A DNA stretch of 64,000 bases from Ditibartonella choladocola (lineage in GTDB: Bacteria; Pseudomonadota; Alphaproteobacteria; Rhizobiales; Rhizobiaceae): contig NZ_CP015625.1 of NCBI RefSeq assembly GCF_002007565.1, positions 2,232,001-2,296,000 of the forward strand, given 5' to 3'. The translations under genes were made by a program, and so were the position numbers. The notes beneath the pieces were generated by a model that saw only the letters and a list, made by a program, of their open reading frames with translations, searched no databases and was not told the DNA's origin. Below, piece after piece: positions 27,777 to 35,903 of this stretch (positions are counted from its first letter, which is position 1; every line of letters starts with the position of its first letter).

Positions 27777-28178
27777 GGCCTAATTTGTAAAATACTGGCA
27801 ACTGTTATGGTTGCCAGATCATTTGCTTCATATACGATTATGTAAGTCACTATATAAAGTAGGAATATTGATGAGAACATAGCAGTGTTTAATTTTGACA
27901 TGGATAAACAAAAAAATGACTAAGAACTGAAGATAGCTCATGCTGTAAAGTTAAGCTATAAAAGTAGATTCGCTTTCATATAATGAAAATGATAAATTTA
28001 TCTTGACATATCAGGATAAATAATGGATTTGCATATTTGAATGGTTTTCTAATATGCAAACCTCCTAAACTCGATTTTTTTCCAACATCATATCTATCAT
28101 GAAGATAGAATTCCATTTGCGCCTTTTAAGCGGGGCTATCGCCATTCATTCTTTTAATTCTAATTGAATGGAATGCAG
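27772..28178. other. intergenic spacer between the two adhesin genes
   Basis: About 400 AT-rich bases. It contains a hairpin at 27795-27817 and presumably the promoter of the second adhesin gene. No coding frame is supported. Confidence 0.6.
27795..27817 (+). terminator. hairpin after adhesin copy 1
   Basis: Perfect eight-base arms CTGGCAAC and GTTGCCAG around a seven-base loop, 24 bases after the stop. The T run is weak. A related hairpin (CTGGCAA, TTGCCAG) occurs at the same distance after the second adhesin gene at 29597-29619, where it lies inside the next coding sequence. Confidence 0.55.
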
Positions 28179-29570
28179 ATGAAACGAAACTTTTATACTT
28201 TGTGCGAACAAAGCACATCCACTCACAAATCTAAGCAGAATTTGATCACAAAGAAACTCTCTGTGGTTGCGGGCGCTCTTCTTTTCGCCGTCATTACAGG
28301 AACAGCTGCTTCAGCAGCAAGCAATTGCGTTTTGAAAGAAGGGTATGATGCCGCAATACCTATCACTTTTGACAAAGGTCAACCAGATACAGGTGAAAAC
28401 AACCCAAATGGCAGAGATCCCTCAGTGGGCGGCGGTGGTAATGTTCCTTGTTATTCAGAGGATGCTTTCAAAAATGGTCCACGTGAGAATATCGGTGGAA
28501 AGACATGGGTTAAGGTTTTAGATAGTGGCCATAGTTGGATACCGGTTGATTCTAAAACATCAACTTTAAGAGGGGGGACGTGGGTTAGTGTTGAAGATTA
28601 TCCTTATGACTTTATTCCTGATTTAGGCGGGATGAAAGAGACTGAGGACAATCAAAATAATCGTCTTGATCAGAATGAGCAGAAAGACCGTGATCAGGAT
28701 GGGCGACTTGATGGTCATGATAAAGATATTACAGAGATCAAGGACAAAAACAAAGAACAAGATGATCGTCTTGATGGCCATGACAAAGATATAAAAGACA
28801 TCAATGATAATGCTGTTTTTTATGATCGAGATGAAAACGGGAAAAAAACTGGTAATGTAACTCTTGATGCCGGCACCGGTGATCCTGTCGGACTAGGCAA
28901 TGTCGCTGATGGCAAAGACAAACATGACGCGACGAATGTCGGACAATTGCAAGGTGCACTGGATGGTCTTGGGGGCGGCGCCAAAGTCAATCCTGACGGC
29001 TCAATCACACCACCGACATATGAAGTGGGCGGCAAAGAGTATGACAATGTCGCCTCCGCAATTGATGCCCAAAATAAGCTTGGTGTTCAGTATGTGCCAG
29101 ATGAAAATGGTAAACCGACAAACCACGTCATTTTAAAAGGTGACGGTTCGGGTGAAGCTGTTCGCTTGAGTAATGTTGCAGATGGAATAGCTCCGGGTGA
29201 TGCGGCTAACGTCCGTCAGGTCAATAAAGCGAAGCAAGAGGCCTTTGCCTATACAGACTATAAGGTGGATGCCTTGCGTGAGGAAACCAATCGCAGGTTT
29301 GATAGCCTATCAAATGAGGTCGATGAGCTTCGTGATGAAGCACGAAGTGGTATTGCGATGTCTAATGCTTTCGCAGCCATGCGATTTGATGATAATCCAG
29401 GCCGAGGCACTTTAGCGATTGCTATGGGTGGTTTCAAAAGCACGACGGCTATGGCAATGGGGCTAGGCTACACAACAGATGATGGCGTCTATCGGTTCAA
29501 TGCTGGATTAGCTCGCAGTTTTAACGGCGGTGATATGTCGTGGAACGGGGGTATGAGTTGGTCTTTTTAA
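28179..29570 (+). CDS. trimeric autotransporter adhesin (YadA-type), copy 2
   Basis: A protein of about 463 residues with an extended signal region (a long basic stretch, then LSVVAGALLFAVITGTAASAA), a unique head of about 110 residues, an acidic coiled coil with two 21-residue units (copy 1 has three), the VGLGNVADG and VRLSNVADG segments and a YadA anchor ending in phenylalanine. It should be a surface trimer. Head and signal differ completely from copy 1 while the second half is almost identical, which points to gene conversion or a recent partial duplication. ATG at 28179 has a GGA seven bases upstream; 28173 and a TTG at 28164 are alternatives. Confidence 0.85.
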   Translation: MKRNFYTLCEQSTSTHKSKQNLITKKLSVVAGALLFAVITGTAASAASNCVLKEGYDAAIPITFDKGQPDTGENNPNGRDPSVGGGGNVPCYSEDAFKNGPRENIGGKTWVKVLDSGHSWIPVDSKTSTLRGGTWVSVEDYPYDFIPDLGGMKETEDNQNNRLDQNEQKDRDQDGRLDGHDKDITEIKDKNKEQDDRLDGHDKDIKDINDNAVFYDRDENGKKTGNVTLDAGTGDPVGLGNVADGKDKHDATNVGQLQGALDGLGGGAKVNPDGSITPPTYEVGGKEYDNVASAIDAQNKLGVQYVPDENGKPTNHVILKGDGSGEAVRLSNVADGIAPGDAANVRQVNKAKQEAFAYTDYKVDALREETNRRFDSLSNEVDELRDEARSGIAMSNAFAAMRFDDNPGRGTLAIAMGGFKSTTAMAMGLGYTTDDGVYRFNAGLARSFNGGDMSWNGGMSWSF

Positions 29571-29575
29571 AAAAA
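28800..29575 (+). repeat. near-identical repeat, copy 2 (adhesin 3' half)
   Basis: Second copy of the 776-base block at 27001-27776; direct orientation, 1799 bases apart. Confidence 0.9.
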
Positions 29576-30232
29576 CTGGACTTCTTTAGTGCAATTCTGG
29601 CAATCTTAATGGTTGCCAGTTTATGTATATCTACAACTTTAACTCATGCTGCTTCACAGAAAGAAACTTTGACAAAACAATCAGTGACATTACCTAAATC
29701 ACTTCCAAAACCTGCATCACTCATTCGGCCAAATCAAAAAGCTATTGTTGGTGATTTTGTTTTAATCCAGCGCCCATTCTATGACTGGTTGTTGCGATGT
29801 GAAGTTTTGCTCTCAGCAGAGAGACGGTTATGTAATACTCAACAGGTTTTATCATCTGGAGATGCAACATTGATATGGCGTATTATTCTAGCGGAGGATG
29901 GGAAGCCATACGTTCTTATTGCCACCTCCCCAAAATTAAATATTAAAAAAGGGCTGTTGATAGTGTTTTCAGGTATAGAGAAGACATTAAAGGCCGATGA
30001 TGATATTGCGTGCTCATCAACAAGCTGTATCGGTGCATTTGCATTTACTGGTGTATTGCAATCTGCAATAATGTCTTCGCCAACGGTAAGTTTTGAGTAT
30101 CATGACATAACCGGAGAGAAAATGGAATTTAATGGATCCATCAATGGTCTAGATCTGGCGTTAAAAGCTGCATCAGACAACATATATTCACAAAAGTCGC
30201 CTCAATTTAAAAAAAGTCACCAGAGTAGATAG
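29558..30232 (+). CDS. IalB-family invasion-associated protein
   Basis: A secreted protein of about 224 residues. A hydrophobic N-terminus (SAILAILMVASLCISTT) ends in a cleavage site near THAAS. The body matches the invasion-associated locus B domain: a strand with YDWLLRCE, a second cysteine in RLCNTQQ, a hydrophobic repeat and a CSSTSC pair, closing with NGSINGLDLAL. IalB proteins of Bartonella and Brucella are surface or periplasmic proteins linked to host-cell entry. The best start is TTG at 29558, preceded by GGGGGTATGAG; GTG at 29540 and ATG at 29608 are alternatives. The first two overlap the adhesin gene, so translation may be coupled. Confidence 0.8.
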   Translation: MVFLKKLDFFSAILAILMVASLCISTTLTHAASQKETLTKQSVTLPKSLPKPASLIRPNQKAIVGDFVLIQRPFYDWLLRCEVLLSAERRLCNTQQVLSSGDATLIWRIILAEDGKPYVLIATSPKLNIKKGLLIVFSGIEKTLKADDDIACSSTSCIGAFAFTGVLQSAIMSSPTVSFEYHDITGEKMEFNGSINGLDLALKAASDNIYSQKSPQFKKSHQSR

Positions 30233-30250
30233 CAATAAAAAATTAAAAGA

Positions 30251-30280
30251 CCTCAGGAATAATTACTTCTGAGGCCTTTA
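30251..30280 (+). terminator. hairpin terminator after the IalB-family gene
   Basis: Arms CCTCAG and CTGAGG around 12 bases, followed by CCTTTAA, 19 bases after the stop. Confidence 0.6.
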
Positions 30281-30296
30281 ATGTAGACTAGCAACT

Positions 30297-30395
30297 GGAG
30301 ACCTCTAAAAACCTCAAAATCCGAATTTTCAAAGCAATAAAATCAAAGGGTTACGTTGAAGAATTTTATTTAAAGTGGGGTTTTTAGAGGTGTCC
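30297..30395. mobile_element. 99-bp MITE-like element
   Basis: Terminal inverted repeats of about 20 bases (left GGAGACCTCTAAAAACC, right complement GGACACCTCTAAAAACC; two mismatches in 20) enclose about 60 AT-rich non-coding bases. The element is bordered by AACT on each side (30293-30296 and 30396-30399), consistent with a four-base target duplication. It has no gene and would depend on a transposase elsewhere, perhaps of the IS5 superfamily. Confidence 0.65.
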
Positions 30396-30487
30396 AACTG
30401 TCTATAATTTGTAATGTATAGCTTGTCATTACGGATATTTCGTTTGCAGTGACGATGATTTTACTGGCAAAGGCGATAGCGATGATT

Positions 30488-30700
30488 TTATGTTTTTACC
30501 TTGCCTTTAATGTGTTGTGAGAAGGTAGAGATTGTTTTGTATAGCGTATGACAACGATGGTGGCTTAGTACAATAGTTGCCTCACAGTTGAGCATCCATC
30601 CGACATCCAGCTTTGCCCTTTCCATGTGCAGCTTGATCTTGTAAAATGGGTAGTCCACCTCCAATGTGTAATTGTTCGAGATAATATAAAAAAAGCCCAC
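30488..30700 (-). pseudogene. transposase C-terminal remnant, family uncertain
   Basis: A 70-residue frame containing NYTLEVDYPFYKI and ATIVLSHHRCHTLYKTI resembles the late beta-rich part of large transposases, where a strand for the core residues is followed by a short arginine/glycine motif (ISNCY- or IS21-type). There is no proper start and no neighbouring transposase sequence, so it is a decayed fragment. The identification rests on a faint pattern only. Confidence 0.35.
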
Positions 30701-30714
30701 TTGTTGTGAGCTTT
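30692..30714 (-). terminator. intrinsic terminator of the mucR-like gene
   Basis: On the minus strand arms AAAGCTCAC and GTGGGCTTT with a five-base loop are followed by a T run. The hairpin begins 17 bases after the mucR-like stop. Confidence 0.8.
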
Positions 30715-30730
30715 TGATATTGTCGTTTTA

Positions 30731-31207
30731 CTACACTTTTTCAGAGTTTTGTGATTTGGTAAATCCTGGCATGTGGATTTTTTTTCGCTTTGTTTTAGAT
30801 TTTTCGGTTTTCTTGCCTAAACCAATTGACACTGCCAAGGCTCTGCGTGTTTCTGAATATGCTGGAGCCACCATTGGATAATCTTTAGGTAGATTCCACT
30901 TGGCGATGTAATCCTCTGGTGTCATTTGGTGATGGGTCATCAAATGTCGTTTTAAAGATTTAAATTCTTTACCATCTTCTAAGCAGACAAGACATTCATT
31001 TTTGATGGATTTTTTAATGTTTACAGCAGGTTTAGGCGATTCACTAATATTAATATCTGGTTTCGTTGCTGTTGCCAACAAAAGCGATTCATGTATTTCA
31101 GTAATAAGTTTTGGTATTTCTTGAGCTTCTAATTTATTATTTGATAAATATGCAACAATAATATCCGAAGTCAAAGTTAGAAATTCGATGTTCTTAGTTT
31201 TATCCAT
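30731..31207 (-). CDS. mucR: MucR/Ros-family zinc-finger regulator
   Basis: A 158-residue regulator with the Ros/MucR zinc finger CLVCLEDGKEFKSLKRHLMTHH near residues 75-96 and the following MTPEDYIAKWNLPKDYPMVAP segment. MucR proteins bind AT-rich DNA and repress surface, exopolysaccharide and virulence genes in rhizobia, Brucella and Bartonella. Here it lies between adhesin, IalB-type and autotransporter genes, which are plausible targets. ATG at 31207 was chosen over a GTG at 31222 because GGAAA precedes it at normal spacing. It is a second, element-borne type rather than necessarily the core chromosomal copy. Confidence 0.9.
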   Translation of the reverse strand: MDKTKNIEFLTLTSDIIVAYLSNNKLEAQEIPKLITEIHESLLLATATKPDINISESPKPAVNIKKSIKNECLVCLEDGKEFKSLKRHLMTHHQMTPEDYIAKWNLPKDYPMVAPAYSETRRALAVSIGLGKKTEKSKTKRKKIHMPGFTKSQNSEKV

Positions 31208-31729
31208 TAATAATATTTCCACGTTTTATTTCATATGCGTTGGCATAAAGAAATTAATATAATTTACTATACCTCTATAGAATATCATATTAATTTTTTT
31301 AGATTGTACAGTTTTAACGATGTATGATGTGTTAATCAAGCATGTTCTTACCCGCATAATCATAAGTACGTTGTGAAAAGAGTATAGGAAATTTTGCCAA
31401 CTTTGTATATTGGTGTAATTGCAGTGCTGCTATCGAACGTTTGAAAGAAAATATATTTTTATAGTAACAACAATCTATATATTGACATTCAATGCGTAAT
31501 CATGGCAGATGACCACAATATGCGGTGTTCTTTATAGCGTACACAATTCTGCCAAAGTGCAGCACATTCTAATATCCCTCTTTAATATATGAGAGTGCTA
31601 TAAATAAGCGAATACGCGCTTTGTATAGTAAAAACTTTTTCCAAAATATCATTGTTTTATACACTGATGGTTAATGCCATCAGGAATTATTTTTTTAACT
31701 TTTTGATTTTGAAGGAGAAAACAAAATGG
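31208..31729. other. AT-rich intergenic region between mucR and the autotransporter gene
   Basis: About 520 bases, divergent promoters expected for both flanking genes. Many A/T tracts of the kind MucR proteins bind are present. I see no coding frame, RNA gene or strong repeat. Confidence 0.6.
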
Positions 31730-34700
31730 ATGATTAATGTATGTTTGGGTTGCCATGCAGCAAACATGACAACCCGATTACCAACTTCCCCTAACGTTCA
31801 ATCAAAGAAAGAGTGGTTTTCTATGCTTAGTAGAAATCAATATGATTATCAATGCGCGTTTTTACGCACACAAAGAAGACTATCCAGGTTTTATAAATCT
31901 CTGTTGTTATCAGGGACGACAATTCTATTGGGCTTTATTAATATCGGTTATGCTTCGGCATACTGCTTTGACAAAACCCCTTGCACAGCAGGGGAAACGA
32001 TCAATGTGGAAGAGGCTGACCATTATAGTGCAATGAAAAACCCGGAATGGTATTTTGACGAAAAGGCTGTCGTGAATCTCAATGTAGCCCATTCTGTCAA
32101 TGCCGGAGCTTATCTCGTGCCTGAGAGGTCTACTATCAATTTTAATACGGCTTCTGCCTTTAGTAACGGTCGTTTATTTTCTCGGGGCTATAATAACTTC
32201 AATCTAAATGCTTCAAATTCTGTGACAGGAGGATTACTTGAATTTGGTTTGGGCGATAAAATTTATGTAACAGCAGAAAATGCAGTCAATGGCGGTCTTA
32301 TAAAAATCGGTAGTAATTCTACTACTGATTTGCAACCGCAGCTTTTTATCGATAGCCGAAATGCCTTCGGGCAAAATGCCAAACTTCTTATGCAACCTTG
32401 GTCTATTTTGAATATACGGGCTGAAAACGGGATAGGTGCAGGCGAAATTACAACACAAGGATGGAGTACCATTAATGTGAACGCCAGTCATGGCATTATT
32501 GGAGGCAACTGGTTTATCGGTGGCGTTTTAAATGCCAATACGCCTTATTCCATCATGGGAGGTAAGTTTATTTTTGAAAATTTCGGCTATCTGGATATTC
32601 ATTCAGAATATGCAATAGGTGGCGGTGAGGTATGGCTAAATAATAATACATTACGGTTAGAAAAAGAGAATTCCATCTTTGGTGGCACACAATATGTCAG
32701 AGGTTACTTCATTGTAAATGAAACGAATGCCGTTACAGGTGGACATCAAATTCTTCATAGTGGCGAATATCGGATTTTTGCAGAAAATGGCACGACCAAT
32801 AATGTTCGTGTGACATTCGCCGGCAAGGATGACACTACAAAATCAACTGCGACCATAGGTCTTTTTGAATCGACGGTTTTTGGATCAATCAACAGTTATG
32901 ATGGATCAGGGAAAATATATAATTGGACTGAAATCAAAAAACCCGTAACACTTACAATTGATGGTTCATTGCTCGGGGATAGTTATTTCTCGGGTCAGAT
33001 AATAGGATTTCCTAAACGCAACGAAGACCTCCGCCTCGTACTGGAGGGCGGAAAGAAACTTACGCTCACGGGTGAAAACACTTATGGCTTAGGTACAGTG
33101 ATCAATTCAGGTACGCTGTCGATAGGGGATGGAAACAATACAGGGTCAATCATTGGCGATGTCCTTAACAATGATAGGCTGGTATTTAATCGAAGCGATG
33201 ATATCGGGTTTGACGGCGCTATCTCTGGCAGAGGCAGTTTGGAAAAACGTGGCATTGGATCACTCACGCTTAATGCCCAAAATATTTATACAGGTGCGAC
33301 GAATATTAATAATGGCACACTTAAAGCCGGCAATATTGATATTTTTAAAAACTCAAGCAATATCACAGTTGCCAAAAACAGCGTATTCGATCTGAATAAT
33401 TATGATCAAACGGTCAATGCATTAACCAATAATGGGTTTGTATATTTTGGTAGTAAGCCAGGAACCATCCTGACCATTCAGGGCAATTATACAGGTAATG
33501 AAGGGACGCTTGTCTTTAATACAGTGTTAGGTGATGATAAATCGCTGACTGATAAAATGACGATCAATGGTGATACTTCTGGCAAATCATATATAGATGT
33601 CATCAATCACGGCGGCATAGGTGGCTTGACAAATGAAGGGATCAAACTGATCACTGTTGGCGGCCGGTCTAATGGTGATTTTAAACTGGTAAGCGATTAT
33701 CAATTTAATAATCAACCGACTGTTGTTGTCGGTGCTTATGGCTATCAGCTGTTTAAAGGCAGCAATGTGAATGGGGATGATGGAAATTGGTATTTGCGAT
33801 CTAATCTCTATGATGAAAAGCCTGATCCAAACCCTAAACCAAAGCCGAAACCTGAGCCTGAACCAGATCCGGACCCGGAGGTTAAGCCAACTCCAGACTT
33901 GTCGCGGCCAACACAACAAAAATACAAGCCGATCTATCAACCCGGTGTTCCAATTTATGAGGGTTATCTTCATAGCCTACAGCAAATGAACGTTGTTGGA
34001 ACATTGAGAGAGCGTATTGGAGCTAGGTATAATAGCTTGTTGGGTATAGCTGATTTTGATATTGATAATGCAGCAAATGCAATGGGTTTTTGGATGCGCA
34101 GCGAAGGCAGCTTCAACCAAGCCCAACCGTCATCGAAAACTGGATATAGCTCAGAATCCAATATATTCAAATTTCAAGCTGGTATTGATGGTGATTTATG
34201 GGAAAATGATGAAGGTGTGCTGATTGGTGGTATTGCCTACCACCATGTTGATAGTGACACCAATATTCAATCACTCTATGGCGATGGTGATATTAAATCT
34301 AGAAGCAATGGTATTGGCGCATCATTAACATGGCTGGGAAATGATAATTTATATGTTGATGCGCAGATGCAATATAGCTGGTACAAAAGCAATCTTAAAT
34401 CGGACTTAGCCAAGAAAACCCTTATAAAGGACAATCATGCCTTTGGGCAGGTTTATTCAATAGAGGTGGGGAAAAGCTATCATTTGAATGATAGTTGGTC
34501 GCTCACACCGCAAGCGCAACTGTCATATTCAATGATAGACTTAGATAGTTTCCAAGATGTCTGGAATACAGCTATCAATGACAGCAAAAGCCGTAACCTT
34601 CGTGGCCGATATGCTATCGCGCTCGATTGGCATGACCAATGGCAGGGAGCCGGCGGTACTATAGACTCGCTTCATATTTTTGGCATTGCCAATGTCTATA

Positions 34701-34912
34701 ATGAGTTTTTGGATGGCAATGGCCTAAAAGTCGATGATTTGAAACTGACTGATAGCAGTAGCAATGTTTGGGGCGGAATTGGTATTGGTGCCGACTATAA
34801 ATGGGATGATAAATACTCCGTATTCGGGCAGGTCTCATTTGATGGTGATTTTAAGGCCCCATCCCAGAATAACGGCTTTAAAGGCAATGTAGGCTTTACC
34901 TTGAAATGGTAA
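31730..34912 (+). CDS. large classical autotransporter (type Va)
   Basis: A protein of about 1060 residues. A long extended signal region ends near GYASA. The passenger begins with a run of about ten units near 22 residues each, marked by an alanine and a GG turn (for example SNSVTGGLLEFG, ENAVNGGLIKIG), and continues with autotransporter repeats such as GSLTLNAQNIYTGATNINNG, all typical of a beta-helix. A proline- and charge-rich linker near residue 700 precedes a C-terminal 12-strand barrel ending in FTLKW. It is likely a surface adhesin. The start is uncertain: 31730 has AAGGAG 11 bases upstream; later ATGs at 31766 and 31823 are possible. Confidence 0.85.
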   Translation: MINVCLGCHAANMTTRLPTSPNVQSKKEWFSMLSRNQYDYQCAFLRTQRRLSRFYKSLLLSGTTILLGFINIGYASAYCFDKTPCTAGETINVEEADHYSAMKNPEWYFDEKAVVNLNVAHSVNAGAYLVPERSTINFNTASAFSNGRLFSRGYNNFNLNASNSVTGGLLEFGLGDKIYVTAENAVNGGLIKIGSNSTTDLQPQLFIDSRNAFGQNAKLLMQPWSILNIRAENGIGAGEITTQGWSTINVNASHGIIGGNWFIGGVLNANTPYSIMGGKFIFENFGYLDIHSEYAIGGGEVWLNNNTLRLEKENSIFGGTQYVRGYFIVNETNAVTGGHQILHSGEYRIFAENGTTNNVRVTFAGKDDTTKSTATIGLFESTVFGSINSYDGSGKIYNWTEIKKPVTLTIDGSLLGDSYFSGQIIGFPKRNEDLRLVLEGGKKLTLTGENTYGLGTVINSGTLSIGDGNNTGSIIGDVLNNDRLVFNRSDDIGFDGAISGRGSLEKRGIGSLTLNAQNIYTGATNINNGTLKAGNIDIFKNSSNITVAKNSVFDLNNYDQTVNALTNNGFVYFGSKPGTILTIQGNYTGNEGTLVFNTVLGDDKSLTDKMTINGDTSGKSYIDVINHGGIGGLTNEGIKLITVGGRSNGDFKLVSDYQFNNQPTVVVGAYGYQLFKGSNVNGDDGNWYLRSNLYDEKPDPNPKPKPKPEPEPDPDPEVKPTPDLSRPTQQKYKPIYQPGVPIYEGYLHSLQQMNVVGTLRERIGARYNSLLGIADFDIDNAANAMGFWMRSEGSFNQAQPSSKTGYSSESNIFKFQAGIDGDLWENDEGVLIGGIAYHHVDSDTNIQSLYGDGDIKSRSNGIGASLTWLGNDNLYVDAQMQYSWYKSNLKSDLAKKTLIKDNHAFGQVYSIEVGKSYHLNDSWSLTPQAQLSYSMIDLDSFQDVWNTAINDSKSRNLRGRYAIALDWHDQWQGAGGTIDSLHIFGIANVYNEFLDGNGLKVDDLKLTDSSSNVWGGIGIGADYKWDDKYSVFGQVSFDGDFKAPSQNNGFKGNVGFTLKW

Positions 34913-34926
34913 AAGCCACAACTTCG

Positions 34927-34958
34927 ATCCATAGGGAGCTTCAAAGTTTCCTATGGAT
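34927..34958. terminator. hairpin after the autotransporter gene
   Basis: Perfect nine-base arms ATCCATAGG and CCTATGGAT around a 14-base loop, 15 bases after the stop. There is no T run, so intrinsic termination is only probable. Confidence 0.5.
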
Positions 34959-35440
34959 ACGAATTTACTTAAGAATAAACAGCATCCCGTTAAAGCAGTG
35001 TTGATAAACCAATCAGCATTTCGCCTTCTAAAAAACTGAATTCGTGAAAAATCACAATCATTGTAGATAGATTATATTTTATCAGAAAATCATATTCATC
35101 GCCAGCTTCTGACCATGGTTTCCATATTTAAAACAAACAAATTAACGCTCATAGCGCAATGAAAAAATGGCTTGTTTGTAAAATTGATATTGACTAATAT
35201 GGTTTTGTTATATGGTTCGTACCATGAGATACTTTTATAGGCTCAATTGGGACACCAAAAACAAATCTATAAAAAATACAATAGAAAAAACAATGACTTA
35301 TAGTTGTTTTTTGTTGAGTATGAGGCGTCTTCTGGGCACCATTTTATTCCTGAATAATATAATAAAAACAATAAGTTAAAAAAGTTATTTTCTTTCAGTC
35401 CACGCAGCAGCCCACCTTTCGGCGGGCGCTTGCGGTGGTG
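34959..35440. other. AT-rich intergenic region
   Basis: About 480 bases with no supported gene. At 35411-35427 a GC-rich hairpin (GCCCACC, GGCGGGC) follows the decayed restriction-enzyme fragment on the minus strand and looks like its old terminator. Base composition rises from here on, so the right edge of the AT-rich accessory region probably lies near 35.4 kb. Confidence 0.5.
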
Positions 35441-35575
35441 TTAAATATCCGGTTTCGGCAGATTGCGAACAATCTTCATCGTTTCCACAAAAACACTTAT
35501 GAACCGTTGGAAGAGTTCGAGCGAATAAACGCGATTGTGCTTCGCGTCGCGTGAAAAATCATTGGCATTATCAGT
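35441..35575 (-). pseudogene. C-terminal fragment of a type ISP restriction enzyme
   Basis: The minus strand encodes NANDFSRDAKHNRVYSLEL, then FQRFISVFVETMKIVRNLPK and a TAA stop at 35441. It aligns almost residue for residue with the C-terminus of the type ISP enzyme at 55746-58529 (NDANDFARETMHNPAYPLEL and following ISVSVKTVKIIRNLP). An in-frame stop occurs immediately upstream of the matching part and no further similarity is visible, so only about 43 residues survive. DNA identity is clearly lower than protein similarity, so it comes from a different ISP gene and not a recent copy. Confidence 0.8.
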
Positions 35576-35903
35576 TCAGTCGGTAAATGCTTTAACTTAT
35601 GCACGGTAACATTTGTCACATTTATCGCTGTCGGTCGGTGTACCGGTTTACCAAGACCGGATTGGCCGCCAATTTTAATAAATACAGCTTCCCTAATATA
35701 TTATGAGCGTTTTCAAATTGTTGCCACGCAAAAAGAGACGTGCCAGACGCGCTTTAAGCCTTGTAACAAAATAGTTGTTAAATTCATTATGTTTCAAAAG
35801 CCCCACGCGGCTTTTCACGCGAGCTTATCCGTTTGACACGCCAGCAACTTTACTCTCTTTGCCGTCCGAAAGATAAAACCGTAACAAGGCTAATCAAGCA
35901 AGA
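35576..35903. other. intergenic region with a bidirectional hairpin
   Basis: About 330 bases without a supported gene. At 35796-35815 AAAAGCC and GGCTTTT arms flank CCACGC, giving A and T runs on both strands, a likely bidirectional terminator, here for the minus-strand FAD oxidoreductase gene. Confidence 0.55.

Noticed and set aside
35401-35440. Possible tRNA or tmRNA end at the right border of the AT-rich region
   Set aside because: The GC-rich segment folds only as a simple hairpin; no cloverleaf or anticodon arm could be drawn.
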